DNA of 64,000 nt. Origin: CAZLMG01 sp964560765 (lineage in GTDB: Bacteria > Bdellovibrionota_B > Oligoflexia > Oligoflexales > CAZLMG01). Under the pieces are notes generated by a model. The model made no database searches. It worked only from the letters and a program-made list of their open reading frames with translations, and was not told where the DNA came from. The stretch lies in the NCBI GenBank assembly GCA_964560765.1, contig CAZLMG010000021.1, forward strand, positions 1-64,000. Reading direction: 5' to 3'. Below, piece after piece: positions 1-8,184 of the stretch. Each line of letters starts with the position of its first letter. Position 1 is the stretch's first letter. A program made the position numbers and the translations under genes.

Positions 1-174
1 GGAAAGCACGCCGACTCCTTAGCCTATTCCGAAAGTCACGACAATGGAGCCCGGCGCCGCATTTAGAAAGCCGCTACCACACCGTAATGCCAGGCATTTA
101 CGCTTAACGCTTAAGTTTTACCAACCGCGCTCCGATAAGATCTATAGGAAGATTCTAAGACCCGGAGGTTAAGC

Positions 175-804
175 TTGGGATGGCTCCGCCCCCAATCTGC
201 GATGTTGAGCTTACTGTGGCTGATCTTAATCAGCTGCGGGCCACAAGGCTTGGAAGGTCGCTATGGCGCCGTGCCCAGCAAGCTGGATAGCCATTCAACG
301 CAAAACATTCGGCAGGGCAACCAGTCGGAACTATCCTCATATGCAGAGTCTCTACGCCCCTCTGACGAGGCCGAAGGCTCCGTTCCTGGTTATGGTTACT
401 TAATAGATCCCGGCCTGGTTTCCATGCGCATTGACGATGCCGGTCAGACTGCGATGGTACTTGGCGCCGCGACAGCCGTATCACACGTTTCCGGCAAAGT
501 GCAGGCGCAAGCACCCCTGGTACTTTGGGCGTTACCGCAGTTACCAAAGCAAGCTCAAGGCAAGGCCGTTGGCCATGCCCGAGTCCAGGCCAGGATGATT
601 GGCCGATTCACTACCGAGACAGACGGCTCCTTTCGCATTTCCGCGCCCACCAGTGGCGATCGGTATTTGCTGCTCACGGTCGATGATCAGCCCGAGTCCG
701 ATGCGGTGACGATGCAGCTACCGACTGCGCATGGACATACGGAACTCATCTTGGATCTAGAAAAAAAGGGCCTGATGACGTTGGAGCGGCTGGGAGACAT
801 CTAG
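175..804 (+). CDS. Putative exported lipoprotein of unknown function
   Basis: A 209-residue protein that I do not recognise. The start is TTG, preceded by GGAGG six bases upstream (164-168). Its N-terminus has Arg5, a hydrophobic stretch and a lipobox-like LISC ending at Cys21, so it is probably lipidated and anchored in the envelope. An in-frame ATG at 202 would leave a signal sequence without a positive charge, so TTG is preferred. The C-terminal half (from about residue 95) looks like a small beta-sandwich, similar to carboxypeptidase-regulatory-like folds: a segment of the type VSGKVQAQAPLVLW is followed by TETDGSFRISAPTSGDRYLL. The fold is inferred from pattern only. It stands alone and converges on the PilZ gene. 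Confidence 0.7.
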   Translation: MGWLRPQSAMLSLLWLILISCGPQGLEGRYGAVPSKLDSHSTQNIRQGNQSELSSYAESLRPSDEAEGSVPGYGYLIDPGLVSMRIDDAGQTAMVLGAATAVSHVSGKVQAQAPLVLWALPQLPKQAQGKAVGHARVQARMIGRFTTETDGSFRISAPTSGDRYLLLTVDDQPESDAVTMQLPTAHGHTELILDLEKKGLMTLERLGDI

Positions 805-815
805 GATTTGGCACC

Positions 816-843
816 CGTGCTTTCAAGAGGACTCTCAAGCACG
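816..843. terminator. Hairpin between convergent genes
   Basis: CGTGCTT (816-822) pairs with AAGCACG (837-843), with a possible inner AGAG/CTCT pairing. It lies between two genes that converge on it and could end transcription from either side. No T-run follows on either strand, so it is not a canonical intrinsic terminator. Confidence 0.3.
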
Positions 844-911
844 TGGAACCAATACGGCGACGGCGCAAGGATGCGCTCGACGAGGAGGGACCCTCGGCCG
901 CTGTTTTCCTT

Positions 912-1247
912 CTAAGAAGCCGGCTCTAGCGTATTGTACTTTTTCAGAAGGTACCGCTGTTCTTCCATGATCAGTGGCAACGGCACGCGTTGAGATAAGC
1001 GCAAAGCAACCCTGTTCATCTCCACCCGCAGAACCACTCCCTTGATACGACACGTGCGACCTTCGTGAAGTTTAGCGACGGCTTCCACCGTCTGACCCAT
1101 CTGGGGCGTAAACCACGCTTCGGTCGATACCATCAATCCCCCTTCCGAGAGATTGATAATCGCCAGCGCCTTCGTCCCAATCAACAATTGGGGACGATCG
1201 GTAAATGGGTACTGGATGCGGTAATGGGTGCGCTGTGATTCGCTCAT
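912..1247 (-). CDS. PilZ domain protein
   Basis: A 111-residue stand-alone PilZ domain. The two hallmark c-di-GMP-binding elements are visible: RTHYR near residue 6 (RxxxR) and NLSEGG near residue 33 ([D/N]xSxxG). The rest of the chain has the alternating hydrophobic pattern of a small beta-barrel. There is no signal peptide or membrane segment, so it should be cytoplasmic. PilZ proteins of this size usually act as c-di-GMP-dependent adaptors for motility, pili or exopolysaccharide machinery; the partner is not shown here. The neighbours are envelope proteins on the opposite strand, so it is probably monocistronic. Confidence 0.85.
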   Translation of the reverse strand: MSESQRTHYRIQYPFTDRPQLLIGTKALAIINLSEGGLMVSTEAWFTPQMGQTVEAVAKLHEGRTCRIKGVVLRVEMNRVALRLSQRVPLPLIMEEQRYLLKKYNTLEPAS

Positions 1248-1403
1248 ATAACTAGCCTAGAGTAGTTTCCCATCGGCAGCAACTCTCCGGTCCGCACCCC
1301 ATTCCTTGAATTGTCGCTAAGTGGCTGATTTTTAAAGAACAAAGTACGGAGGTGTCAAGCCCTCCCTGGTTTCCTCCGATCGCCTTAAGGTCACGAGGTA
1401 GGC

Positions 1404-2216
1404 ATGTTGCGATCGAGCTACTTTCTAATTCTAACGTGTGTCTGTCTTTGGGGAGCCGGTTCGGCGAAAGGCCAAGAACAGGAGCCACCGAGAGTGGATG
1501 ACTTTGCCTACGATCGCGTGACGGAGGATGATTTGCGGTTTGTCAGCCGCTTAGTCGAGCGGAGGACCTTTCGCGGCCCGGTGATCCGCAAAGCCGGATT
1601 CTACCTCGGCATGGACATGGTCGGCAAAACACCGATCAAGCTTGAGACCAGTAAGTTCTATGACGAGTATACGCAGCGCAACGACTACATCCTGTTGCCG
1701 CTAATCAACTTTGATTACTCCACCAAAACCGTCAACACCAACTTAGGATTCATGTACGTCCCCGCACGCCGCGTCAAAGATGCGGAGATAGCATATATCA
1801 GCGGTCGTTTTGGCCAAGACTTTCAGCTGATCGAGCGTTTTTGGAACGGACGTGGCCTGGTCGCATCCTATCACCTGAACTACTCCACCATGCAAATTGT
1901 TAGGTATCCGTATATCGACCGAGACGATCTAACGTCGACGTTTCAAATGCTAAACTACAATTTCGATGCCAAGATCGGCTATCGGGGGGAAGACTCGAAC
2001 TTGATGATCTATGCCGGCGGCGGCATGTCGACGACTGACACTTTTAACACCGATGTCTTTTGGAACGAAGATCTGGTGGCACTCGACCAGATTGGCTTTG
2101 CCTTCATCGGCGTCGGCTTTTGCGGCGCCGACGACGTCATTTGCATTACCGCCGAATATCACGCCGACAGCGATTTTGAAGCCTTTGGTGTGGCCACGAT
2201 CGAAGTGCGCCGCTAG
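1404..2216 (+). CDS. Predicted exported beta-barrel-like protein
   Basis: A 270-residue exported protein. The ATG is preceded by GAGG (1395-1398). A signal peptide ends near the GSAKG segment around residue 23. The mature protein is rich in aromatic residues and alternating polar/hydrophobic strands such as NTNLGFMYV, GLVASYHLNYS and NLMIYAGGGM, and ends in a strand-like ATIEVRR. This pattern suggests an outer-membrane or periplasmic beta-barrel of the kind often annotated DUF4421-like, but I cannot assign a family with certainty. Two cysteines sit close together in the C-terminal GFCGADDVIC segment. It converges on era with a seven-base gap. Confidence 0.65.
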   Translation: MLRSSYFLILTCVCLWGAGSAKGQEQEPPRVDDFAYDRVTEDDLRFVSRLVERRTFRGPVIRKAGFYLGMDMVGKTPIKLETSKFYDEYTQRNDYILLPLINFDYSTKTVNTNLGFMYVPARRVKDAEIAYISGRFGQDFQLIERFWNGRGLVASYHLNYSTMQIVRYPYIDRDDLTSTFQMLNYNFDAKIGYRGEDSNLMIYAGGGMSTTDTFNTDVFWNEDLVALDQIGFAFIGVGFCGADDVICITAEYHADSDFEAFGVATIEVRR

Positions 2217-2223
2217 ACCCACC

Positions 2224-3159
2224 TCAGATATCTTGCAAAGTCGTCAACTCGGCGATCAATTGCCGGTCATCGGTCCAGTTTTCGGCGACGACCACATGCA
2301 GAGCCAAATAGACCTTCTTATCGAAATGGCGCTCAAGTGCCTCGCGGGCCGCAGCGCCGATGCCTTTGATCGCAGCGCCGCTCTTGCCCAAAACCATTCC
2401 CTTATGGCTGGCGCGAGCCACCACGATGCGGGCATCGATCTTGACCAACTTTGGTTGATCTTCAATCTTTTCGACAACGACCGCCGCGCCGTAAGGAAGC
2501 TCATCACTCAATCGGCGAAACAACTGTTCGCGAATGAGTTCGGCGCAAACAAATGTTTCCGGCCGGTCGGTTAAGGCATCTTCTTCAAACAACCACGGGC
2601 CAATGGGCATCATGCTCTGCAGACGTTCCCGCAAGGCCACCAACTCTGCTGGTCGCTTGGCGGATACGGCCTGGGTCTGCAGCCGATCGGGATTCTCCCC
2701 CCGCGTCTGCATAAACTGCTCGAGAGCCGCACCCAGGGCGTCGAGGGCATGATCGACCTTCTTGCCATGAAACCGGTCCGTCTTGGTCGCCAGAATGAGA
2801 ATGGGTTTATCCGACTTCGACAGCAGTTGCCCGAGAAGTTGCCCATCCATGTCATCCCAGCCGCGAAATGGATCAATCAAATAGCAAAGCACGTCAGCGC
2901 CTTCGGCGGCAGCGATGGCCTCGCGATTCATCATCCGGTTGATCTCACCATGGGCGGCGGACCGGTGCAGACCTGGTGTATCGAGAAAGAGAACTTGTGC
3001 ATCGCCCTGCGTCAAAACGCCGAGCACCCGATTGCGTGTCGTCTGTCGCTTGCGACTGACCCCTGCCAATTTGTGGCCGACGAGGGAATTAAAAAGTGTG
3101 CTTTTTCCAGCGTTGGGTTGCCCGAGGAGAGCTACATAGCCACAGCGAGTCTCTGACAT
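2224..3159 (-). CDS. era: GTPase Era
   Basis: Era is a conserved GTPase that binds 16S rRNA and helps assemble the 30S subunit. The 311-residue length is typical. Motifs are in order: G1 GQPNAGKST (residues 13-21), G2 QTTRNR, G3 DTPG, G4 written TKTD and G5 SAK. The C-terminal KH domain carries GKSGAAIKGIG, which fits the GxxG-type RNA-binding loop. G4 has Thr where most Era proteins have Asn (NKxD); TKxD is tolerated in some GTPases. The ATG has AGGA five bases upstream, and the gene begins 21 bases after the stop of the DUF1554 lipoprotein gene, so the two may be co-transcribed. Confidence 0.96.
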   Translation of the reverse strand: MSETRCGYVALLGQPNAGKSTLFNSLVGHKLAGVSRKRQTTRNRVLGVLTQGDAQVLFLDTPGLHRSAAHGEINRMMNREAIAAAEGADVLCYLIDPFRGWDDMDGQLLGQLLSKSDKPILILATKTDRFHGKKVDHALDALGAALEQFMQTRGENPDRLQTQAVSAKRPAELVALRERLQSMMPIGPWLFEEDALTDRPETFVCAELIREQLFRRLSDELPYGAAVVVEKIEDQPKLVKIDARIVVARASHKGMVLGKSGAAIKGIGAAAREALERHFDKKVYLALHVVVAENWTDDRQLIAELTTLQDI

Positions 3160-3180
3160 ATTTTCCTAATTCCCATTCGA

Positions 3181-5076
3181 TTACAGGCCCTGCAGGGTGG
3201 ACAAGCAGTACAAGGCTTTTTCCTGATCGCAGGTATCTGTGCTGGGCGCGTCGTCAAGCCACGTACCATTCGTCGCCGTGGGCAGTCCATAGCGCGATGA
3301 TTTGGTGGCCGTACCATCCGTCCAAGAGGCACAGGCTGCATTTACATCCGCCACGGGAGTACCATCCGCGCCGGCCCCCGTCCAGACCTGGGTCGCTTGC
3401 AGCAGTGGATATCCGCTCTCGTCGTAGGCGGGCGTGGCCAATAGTGGCGTCGAAGCTGCCGACCATAGGGCTAAACTCGGCGTCTGTGGATCCGGCGTCG
3501 CTGTCATATCCTGGTACCTGGTATTGACGACGCGCGCCAAAATTTCTGGAAAGCGATCCGGGATCTCGCTGCCGTTGGCGGCTAAGTGGGCCAATATATA
3601 ACCAATTTTCAGGCCCGTCTGGTTCACAAGGTTATTGCACCGGCCATCCGCGCCACCAAGGCCCCAAGTGTAGTCTTGGCCAAAATGGGGACGCGCCAGG
3701 TTGCCGTTGTAGACTTCCGATGTGGCGAACAAGACACGCGGCATAAGGGCACCTTTGGTCCAGAATCCGCGCACGGTGGCCGAGCTATGCACCAATTCAT
3801 CGGCCCCGTTGAATACGCAGAGTCGAGCCGACAAGAACTCGCTCTCGCGTCCGCCACTGAAAGTATTGGTCAAGGTAATGGCCTTTCGCGGCAAGATAAG
3901 CGACCCAGATATAGGTAGCACGGTGTCGGTACCTTCGGCGCAGGCAGTATGGGGCGGCAGCAGGCCCGTCGTGACGCGAATTTCGGCCCGTGCAAAATGC
4001 TCGACGCTTTGCGGAAAGCTCACCTCAAAATCGGAGCGGGCGGTTGTTAGACCGGAAGCATAGGCTTTGAGCGCTGGCGTACTCGACTCCATGACATTGA
4101 TGCATAACAGCCGACGCGCTGTATCACAGCTCGCCGTTGATGGTGTGGTCATCAGCTTGGCATCCGCGTTCGAAGCCACAAGGCCGGTGACCGACGCCGA
4201 CGCTGACCGCCAACTATCGCAGTGATCATTCGGCGCGGCCGCCGACAAGTTGCCGGCGGCATCGCTGGACCATATGTCCCCCGCTTGCGTGCCTCCTGTT
4301 TCGTCGAGGATGGCCGCACCCTTGTTACCACTCCCCCAAGCATCCGCAGGGTCGGCGAACACGGTAGCCCCTGCCTGATTGAGAACGGGGCCGATGAGGG
4401 CAACGCGATCTTTGGCGGCGATATGGTCCACCGACAGCAGAGCTACAAACCGCCCTCCCAACCCAGCCGCATCGGCCAAGGACTGACAGCGGTAATCCGC
4501 ACCATCCAAGCTGGTGGCAAAACGCTGCTCGGCTTCTAACGGTGCCTTCAGATCGCCCGTGTACGACTCTGAACTGACAAAAATCGTATGCTGCTGGCCA
4601 TAGGCGACCACATTCAACACCTCTTCATCATCCAAAAGCTCGCCATAGGAGTCGTAGGCGCAGATCCTGTAGCTATATGCTTGCCCAGGTGTCGGCGCCG
4701 TATCGTCGACGAAGGCACTCGAGAAGTCTTCCATGCGGTAAGCAAGGGCGCCTGCCGCGCAGCTTACGGGAGCAGTAGCGCCTTCGATGCGGCGAATGTC
4801 GAGATAGTCTAACCCGGTCGTATCTTCTGGGATGCCAAGGTTGAGGCGAATTCCGGCCAGAAACCCGACCCGGGTGACGGCGGAGGAGCCATCAAGGTCT
4901 ACGACCGGCGGCTCCTCGTCGACGACCTCAGCCGGTGCCAAGTCGCCGCCAATATCAACGCTGGTCACGGACAAGATCCCCGTCGTACCCGCCGGTTTCT
5001 TTTGCTGACAGGCTTGCCCAAGCAGCCCTAAGGCGCCGAGCCAGATCAGCATGTTTGGCAATCGCCGCACGAACAT
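3181..5076 (-). CDS. Large lipoprotein with two DUF1554-like domains
   Basis: About 631 residues from the ATG at 5076, which follows AGGAGA closely. An ATG at 5100 adds eight residues but has no ribosome site. A basic N-terminus and hydrophobic stretch lead to a lipobox-like LGQAC, so it is probably an envelope lipoprotein. Two copies of a DUF1554-type domain (known mainly from Leptospira surface lipoproteins) are visible. The first starts at TIFVSSESYTGDL and the second at VLFATSEVYNGNL; each has the pattern of a GADxxC segment, a W-rich middle and a C..W end. Between them lies a beta-sandwich-like stretch. The domain's function is unknown. It probably leads an operon with era. Confidence 0.85.
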   Translation of the reverse strand: MFVRRLPNMLIWLGALGLLGQACQQKKPAGTTGILSVTSVDIGGDLAPAEVVDEEPPVVDLDGSSAVTRVGFLAGIRLNLGIPEDTTGLDYLDIRRIEGATAPVSCAAGALAYRMEDFSSAFVDDTAPTPGQAYSYRICAYDSYGELLDDEEVLNVVAYGQQHTIFVSSESYTGDLKAPLEAEQRFATSLDGADYRCQSLADAAGLGGRFVALLSVDHIAAKDRVALIGPVLNQAGATVFADPADAWGSGNKGAAILDETGGTQAGDIWSSDAAGNLSAAAPNDHCDSWRSASASVTGLVASNADAKLMTTPSTASCDTARRLLCINVMESSTPALKAYASGLTTARSDFEVSFPQSVEHFARAEIRVTTGLLPPHTACAEGTDTVLPISGSLILPRKAITLTNTFSGGRESEFLSARLCVFNGADELVHSSATVRGFWTKGALMPRVLFATSEVYNGNLARPHFGQDYTWGLGGADGRCNNLVNQTGLKIGYILAHLAANGSEIPDRFPEILARVVNTRYQDMTATPDPQTPSLALWSAASTPLLATPAYDESGYPLLQATQVWTGAGADGTPVADVNAACASWTDGTATKSSRYGLPTATNGTWLDDAPSTDTCDQEKALYCLSTLQGL

Positions 5077-5418
5077 TCTCCTCACTTGCTGCCCGTTCAT
5101 ATCTATACGGTCGGCAGACGCAGAGAAAACCTAACGAATGAATTTTATGATCTTTAATTTCATGATGTTACATGCCTCTTTCAGGCGGTACGCCTTGCCC
5201 ATTCGTTCGCTTTTGCCACTTTCCTGCATTCACATTGCAACTACGCTGCTCCGCGAGTCAGTCGACGGCAGCTATTGCCCGGCGCATCTAGCTGTTCCCG
5301 CAACAGTATTTCGATTTCATTAAGGTTTTCCGCAGACGGCCGAATGACTCGTCTGGGCCTTAGTGAAGAAGCCCGAGGGAGAGCAAACCAATTGCGTCCA
5401 AATGGCAAGGGGGGTCTT
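5077..5418. promoter_or_regulatory. Divergent intergenic region
   Basis: This gene-free stretch separates the DUF1554 lipoprotein gene from the receiver-TPR gene and must hold promoters for both. I cannot pick a convincing -35/-10 pair. It contains a 20-base element (5152-5171) that recurs with two mismatches at 30280-30299, and a short inverted repeat CAGACG/CGTCTG near 5332-5354. Confidence 0.4.
5152..5171. repeat. 20-bp dispersed motif, copy 1
   Basis: The motif reads CTTTAATTTCATGATGTTAC. It matches 30280-30299 at 18 of 20 positions. Both copies lie in divergent regions upstream of a large minus-strand lipoprotein gene. It could be a regulator site, or coincidence in AT-rich DNA. Confidence 0.35.
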
Positions 5419-6666
5419 ATGAGCACCGCCATGAAAGCGGTGTGCTACGTTCCACAGCCCACTCCGAGGACTGCGGTACGTCAAGCTATCCGCGAATTAG
5501 GTGTATCCGACGTGCAGGTTCCTACGTCTGTAGAGGCATGCGACGAGTTGCTGAATGATGAACGCGTCGGACTCTTCATCCTAGATTGGGATGCTGGCCC
5601 CGAAGAGTGCATTCGTCTCTTGCGGCGGAATCAAGGCCCTTTCAAGGTCTGCACCCGTCCCACCTTTCTGCTCGTGCGCGAACCCGATCACGCGCTCGTT
5701 GCGACTGCAGCGGAATTCGGGGTGGATCGCATTTACTCTGGCGATCTTACCCGCGCGCGGTTAATGGAGGCGCTGCAACCGCTGGTAGAGCTCGGTCCGC
5801 AGCTTCGAAACTTCTATGAAACCATGCAACAGGTGGCTCAGGCTCGCGCCGCCGGCAATCACGAAATGGCCGCAAGCCTGTTGCAGAGCTTGAGTCACGA
5901 GATTCCTGATAGCCCTCGCATCGTTTGCGACCTGGCGGAGAGTCACATCCAAGCTGAACGTTGGCAGGAGGCCCGGCAACTCATCGCGCCGTTGGCGAAC
6001 GCCCAACCTCCCTACCTGCGGGCGCTGCACATTTTTGGCCGCTGCTTGATGAAAGAACGGCGCTTTGAAGAAGCCGCTGAATACTTGCAACGGGCAAAAC
6101 TCATCAACCCATTCAACGTCGATCGCCTGATCGACTTGGGGAATGTCTTTCTCCGTCTCGATCGCGTCGAAGGTGCGGAAACTCAATTCCTCGAAGCCCT
6201 TAAACTCGACGACACGAATCGTGACGCAAGAATCGGGATGACCCAATGCCGACTCATCGAAGGCGAGATCAACGAAGCCCTGCTCATGCTCAAAGAAATG
6301 ACGCAACCGCACGAGGTTGCGTCCATATTCAACAACTCGGCAATCTTTGCCGTTCGCCAGGGGCGTTACAACTTGGGTGTGAGCCTGTATGAAACTGCTG
6401 TTCGCCGGGTTGGGCGTTCGAGCCAACGCGTGCTATCGCAACTGCTCTTTAACATGGGCCTCGGCTACCACCGATGGCAAAAGCCAGACGCAGCCTTGGA
6501 GTGTTTTGAGAGAGCGGTGAAGTTGGATCGCAACTTTCTCAATGCCAAACACAACGCTCGCGTCATTGCTGCAGTTCTTGGTCGGAAACCGGATTCGGAA
6601 GGTTCACAGCAATTGCAGGATGAGTTCTGCGAGGAGCTTTCGGACGAACAGATTACGTACTCGTAA
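5419..6666 (+). CDS. Receiver-like domain with TPR repeats
   Basis: A 415-residue cytoplasmic protein starting at the ATG at 5419, directly after AAGGGGGG. Residues 1-125 form a CheY-like fold: LFILDWDAGP keeps the phosphoacceptor position as Asp56, but the acidic pair near the N-terminus is missing (YVPQP where VDD is expected). The rest is alpha-helical, with TPR-like units such as ALHIFGRCLMKERRFEEAAEYL, then LIDLGNVFLRLDRVEGAETQFLEAL, and MGLGYHRWQKPDAALECFERA near the end. It is a clear paralogue of the protein at 33048-34283. Receiver-TPR proteins are usually regulatory scaffolds; no partner is shown here. Confidence 0.85.
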   Translation: MSTAMKAVCYVPQPTPRTAVRQAIRELGVSDVQVPTSVEACDELLNDERVGLFILDWDAGPEECIRLLRRNQGPFKVCTRPTFLLVREPDHALVATAAEFGVDRIYSGDLTRARLMEALQPLVELGPQLRNFYETMQQVAQARAAGNHEMAASLLQSLSHEIPDSPRIVCDLAESHIQAERWQEARQLIAPLANAQPPYLRALHIFGRCLMKERRFEEAAEYLQRAKLINPFNVDRLIDLGNVFLRLDRVEGAETQFLEALKLDDTNRDARIGMTQCRLIEGEINEALLMLKEMTQPHEVASIFNNSAIFAVRQGRYNLGVSLYETAVRRVGRSSQRVLSQLLFNMGLGYHRWQKPDAALECFERAVKLDRNFLNAKHNARVIAAVLGRKPDSEGSQQLQDEFCEELSDEQITYS

Positions 6667-6996
6667 GCGCCGGCAGACACCCATGCTGAACTTGCTAAAA
6701 TGAAATTACTTGGGGAGAGATGTTGTCCCGGTGACCCCAAGGGGTCACCGGGCAACTGTCGTTCTGGCAGATCAATTCACATGGAGGAGGTGTGGGTTGC
6801 AAACTTACCTGCCAGAGCAAACGCTGAATGAGTAGCCACCCTTTAATGCGATTGTAGCATCGGAGCCCTGGCATTAAAAATCGATTTCCCAATAATTATC
6901 TAACAATTCAGGATCATAGAAAAAAGTCTTTGTTTTTCATAAACCATAAGCCAGACACCTTGCGGTTATGGTTAGTGAATGCCTGGGTAAAAAAAC
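6667..6996. other. Convergent gene-free region with strong hairpins
   Basis: No plausible gene lies here. It contains the strong hairpin at 6722-6756 and a second inverted repeat, TCTGGCAG (6763-6770) with CTGCCAGA (6809-6816), whose 38-base loop holds GGAGGAGG. The remainder is AT-rich. It lies between convergent genes, so termination is the simplest role; a small structured RNA is possible but unproven. Confidence 0.4.
6722..6756. terminator. Long perfect hairpin between convergent genes
   Basis: CCCGGTGACCCC (6727-6738) is perfectly complementary to GGGGTCACCGGG (6741-6752), and flanking GTTG/CAAC extends the stem to 16 pairs with one bulged T. It sits between the receiver-TPR gene and guaC, which converge. 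There is no U-tract on either side, so a bidirectional or Rho-assisted terminator is the best guess. Confidence 0.5.
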
Positions 6997-8040
6997 TCAG
7001 TTTTCCGTGAGCCTCCCCACCCCGTGTGGACTACCCTCAACCTTTGCCGCCGAGGTGATTTCCATGAACTGGGCCTTGCGCTGCAGATCGACAACCGAAG
7101 CGGCTCCACAATACGTCAAACCGGAACGAATGCCGCCCATCAAGTCCTGAATGACGGCACGGGCACTTTCTCGCGCAGGAACTTCGATGGCGACTCCCTC
7201 AGCCGTCTTCCAGTCAGACATCTGCCCCATGAAATCTTCTTGAGCCTCGCGCGAAGCCATCCCGCGAAACTGCTTGTAGCGGCGCGGACGACCATCTTCT
7301 CCTAACTTTTCGATAATGCGCCCCGGAGTTTCTTCAGTTCCAGCCAGCATGCCACCAAGCATCACCAAAGCGGCACCAGCCGCCAGCGCCTTGACCGCGT
7401 CGGCAGGACAGCGAATCCCTCCATCGGCGATGATCGGACGATCCACCTTGCGACAATCTTGAATCGCTGTCCACTGGGGCACGCCGTAACCCGTTTTGAT
7501 GCGCGTCGTACACACCGAGCCACTGCCAATACCGACTTTGATCACATCGGCGCCTGCCGCCGCGAGATAATCCGCCCCCGCATACGTCGCCACGTTACCG
7601 GCGATGACCAGAATGTTGCCGCGATACTTTTCGCGCAGTGCACGAACGGTGCGATTGACCTCTTTGGAATGCCCATGGGCGACGTCGACACAACAAATTT
7701 CGCAACCCGCAGCGATAAGGGCTTCGGCTCGTTGAATTCCAGCGTCGCCGATACCGATGGAAAAACCCACCCGCTTTCGATCCATCAACCCCTCGACCAT
7801 TGCCACGTTGTCTTCGATCGATACAAAGCGATGCAGAATTCCTAACCCGCCAACTTCTGTCATCAAATTGGCCATCTGCAGACCAGTAATGGTATCCATG
7901 TTGGAACTGACGACCGGAATCGCAAACTCACGACCACCAATTTGAACTGCGGTCGTTACCAGCTGCCGTGATTTGATGCCGTTGTATCCCGGGACCAAGA
8001 GAACATCGTCAAAAGTCAAACCGCGTGTTGCTTGCAGCAC
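6997..8040 (-). CDS. guaC: GMP reductase / IMP dehydrogenase family enzyme
   Basis: A 347-residue TIM-barrel enzyme of the IMPDH/GMPR family. N-terminal GLTFDDVLLVP and the catalytic loop GSGSVCTTR, with nucleophile Cys177, are visible, as are the phosphate-binding IIADGGIR and GGMLAGTEE segments. There are no CBS domains; they would normally interrupt an IMPDH after about residue 90. The length equals that of typical GMP reductases, and the flap region reads TAEGVAIEVP, closer to GMPR than to the PEG motif of IMPDH. The likely reaction is NADPH-dependent deamination of GMP to IMP in purine salvage. A CBS-less IMPDH is the alternative. It is divergent from the cyclic-nucleotide-binding gene. 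Confidence 0.8.
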   Translation of the reverse strand: MLQATRGLTFDDVLLVPGYNGIKSRQLVTTAVQIGGREFAIPVVSSNMDTITGLQMANLMTEVGGLGILHRFVSIEDNVAMVEGLMDRKRVGFSIGIGDAGIQRAEALIAAGCEICCVDVAHGHSKEVNRTVRALREKYRGNILVIAGNVATYAGADYLAAAGADVIKVGIGSGSVCTTRIKTGYGVPQWTAIQDCRKVDRPIIADGGIRCPADAVKALAAGAALVMLGGMLAGTEETPGRIIEKLGEDGRPRRYKQFRGMASREAQEDFMGQMSDWKTAEGVAIEVPARESARAVIQDLMGGIRSGLTYCGAASVVDLQRKAQFMEITSAAKVEGSPHGVGRLTEN

Positions 8041-8121
8041 AGGAAGTCTCCTTATGGGAAGGTTCGGCTATGCTTAGCATGCTTCGCAGGGACCCCGCAG
8101 CAGTAAAATAGCGGTGTGTCA

Positions 8122-8151
8122 TTAGGCTATGGCGGCCAATCTCGGTACAAT
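8122..8151 (+). promoter_or_regulatory. Weak sigma70-type promoter candidate
   Basis: TTAGGC (8122-8127) and TACAAT (8146-8151) are separated by 18 bases, in front of the TTG start at 8185. The -10 is good and the -35 poor. If real, the upstream GTG at 8116 cannot be the start codon. Confidence 0.35.
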
Positions 8152-8184
8152 GGAAGTATCATTTCGCCACTCAAGGACCAGGAA

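Noticed and set aside
5761..6426. 221-codon minus-strand frame opposite the first receiver-TPR gene
   Set aside because: The sense frame has a receiver and TPR units and a paralogue; the antisense frame has none.
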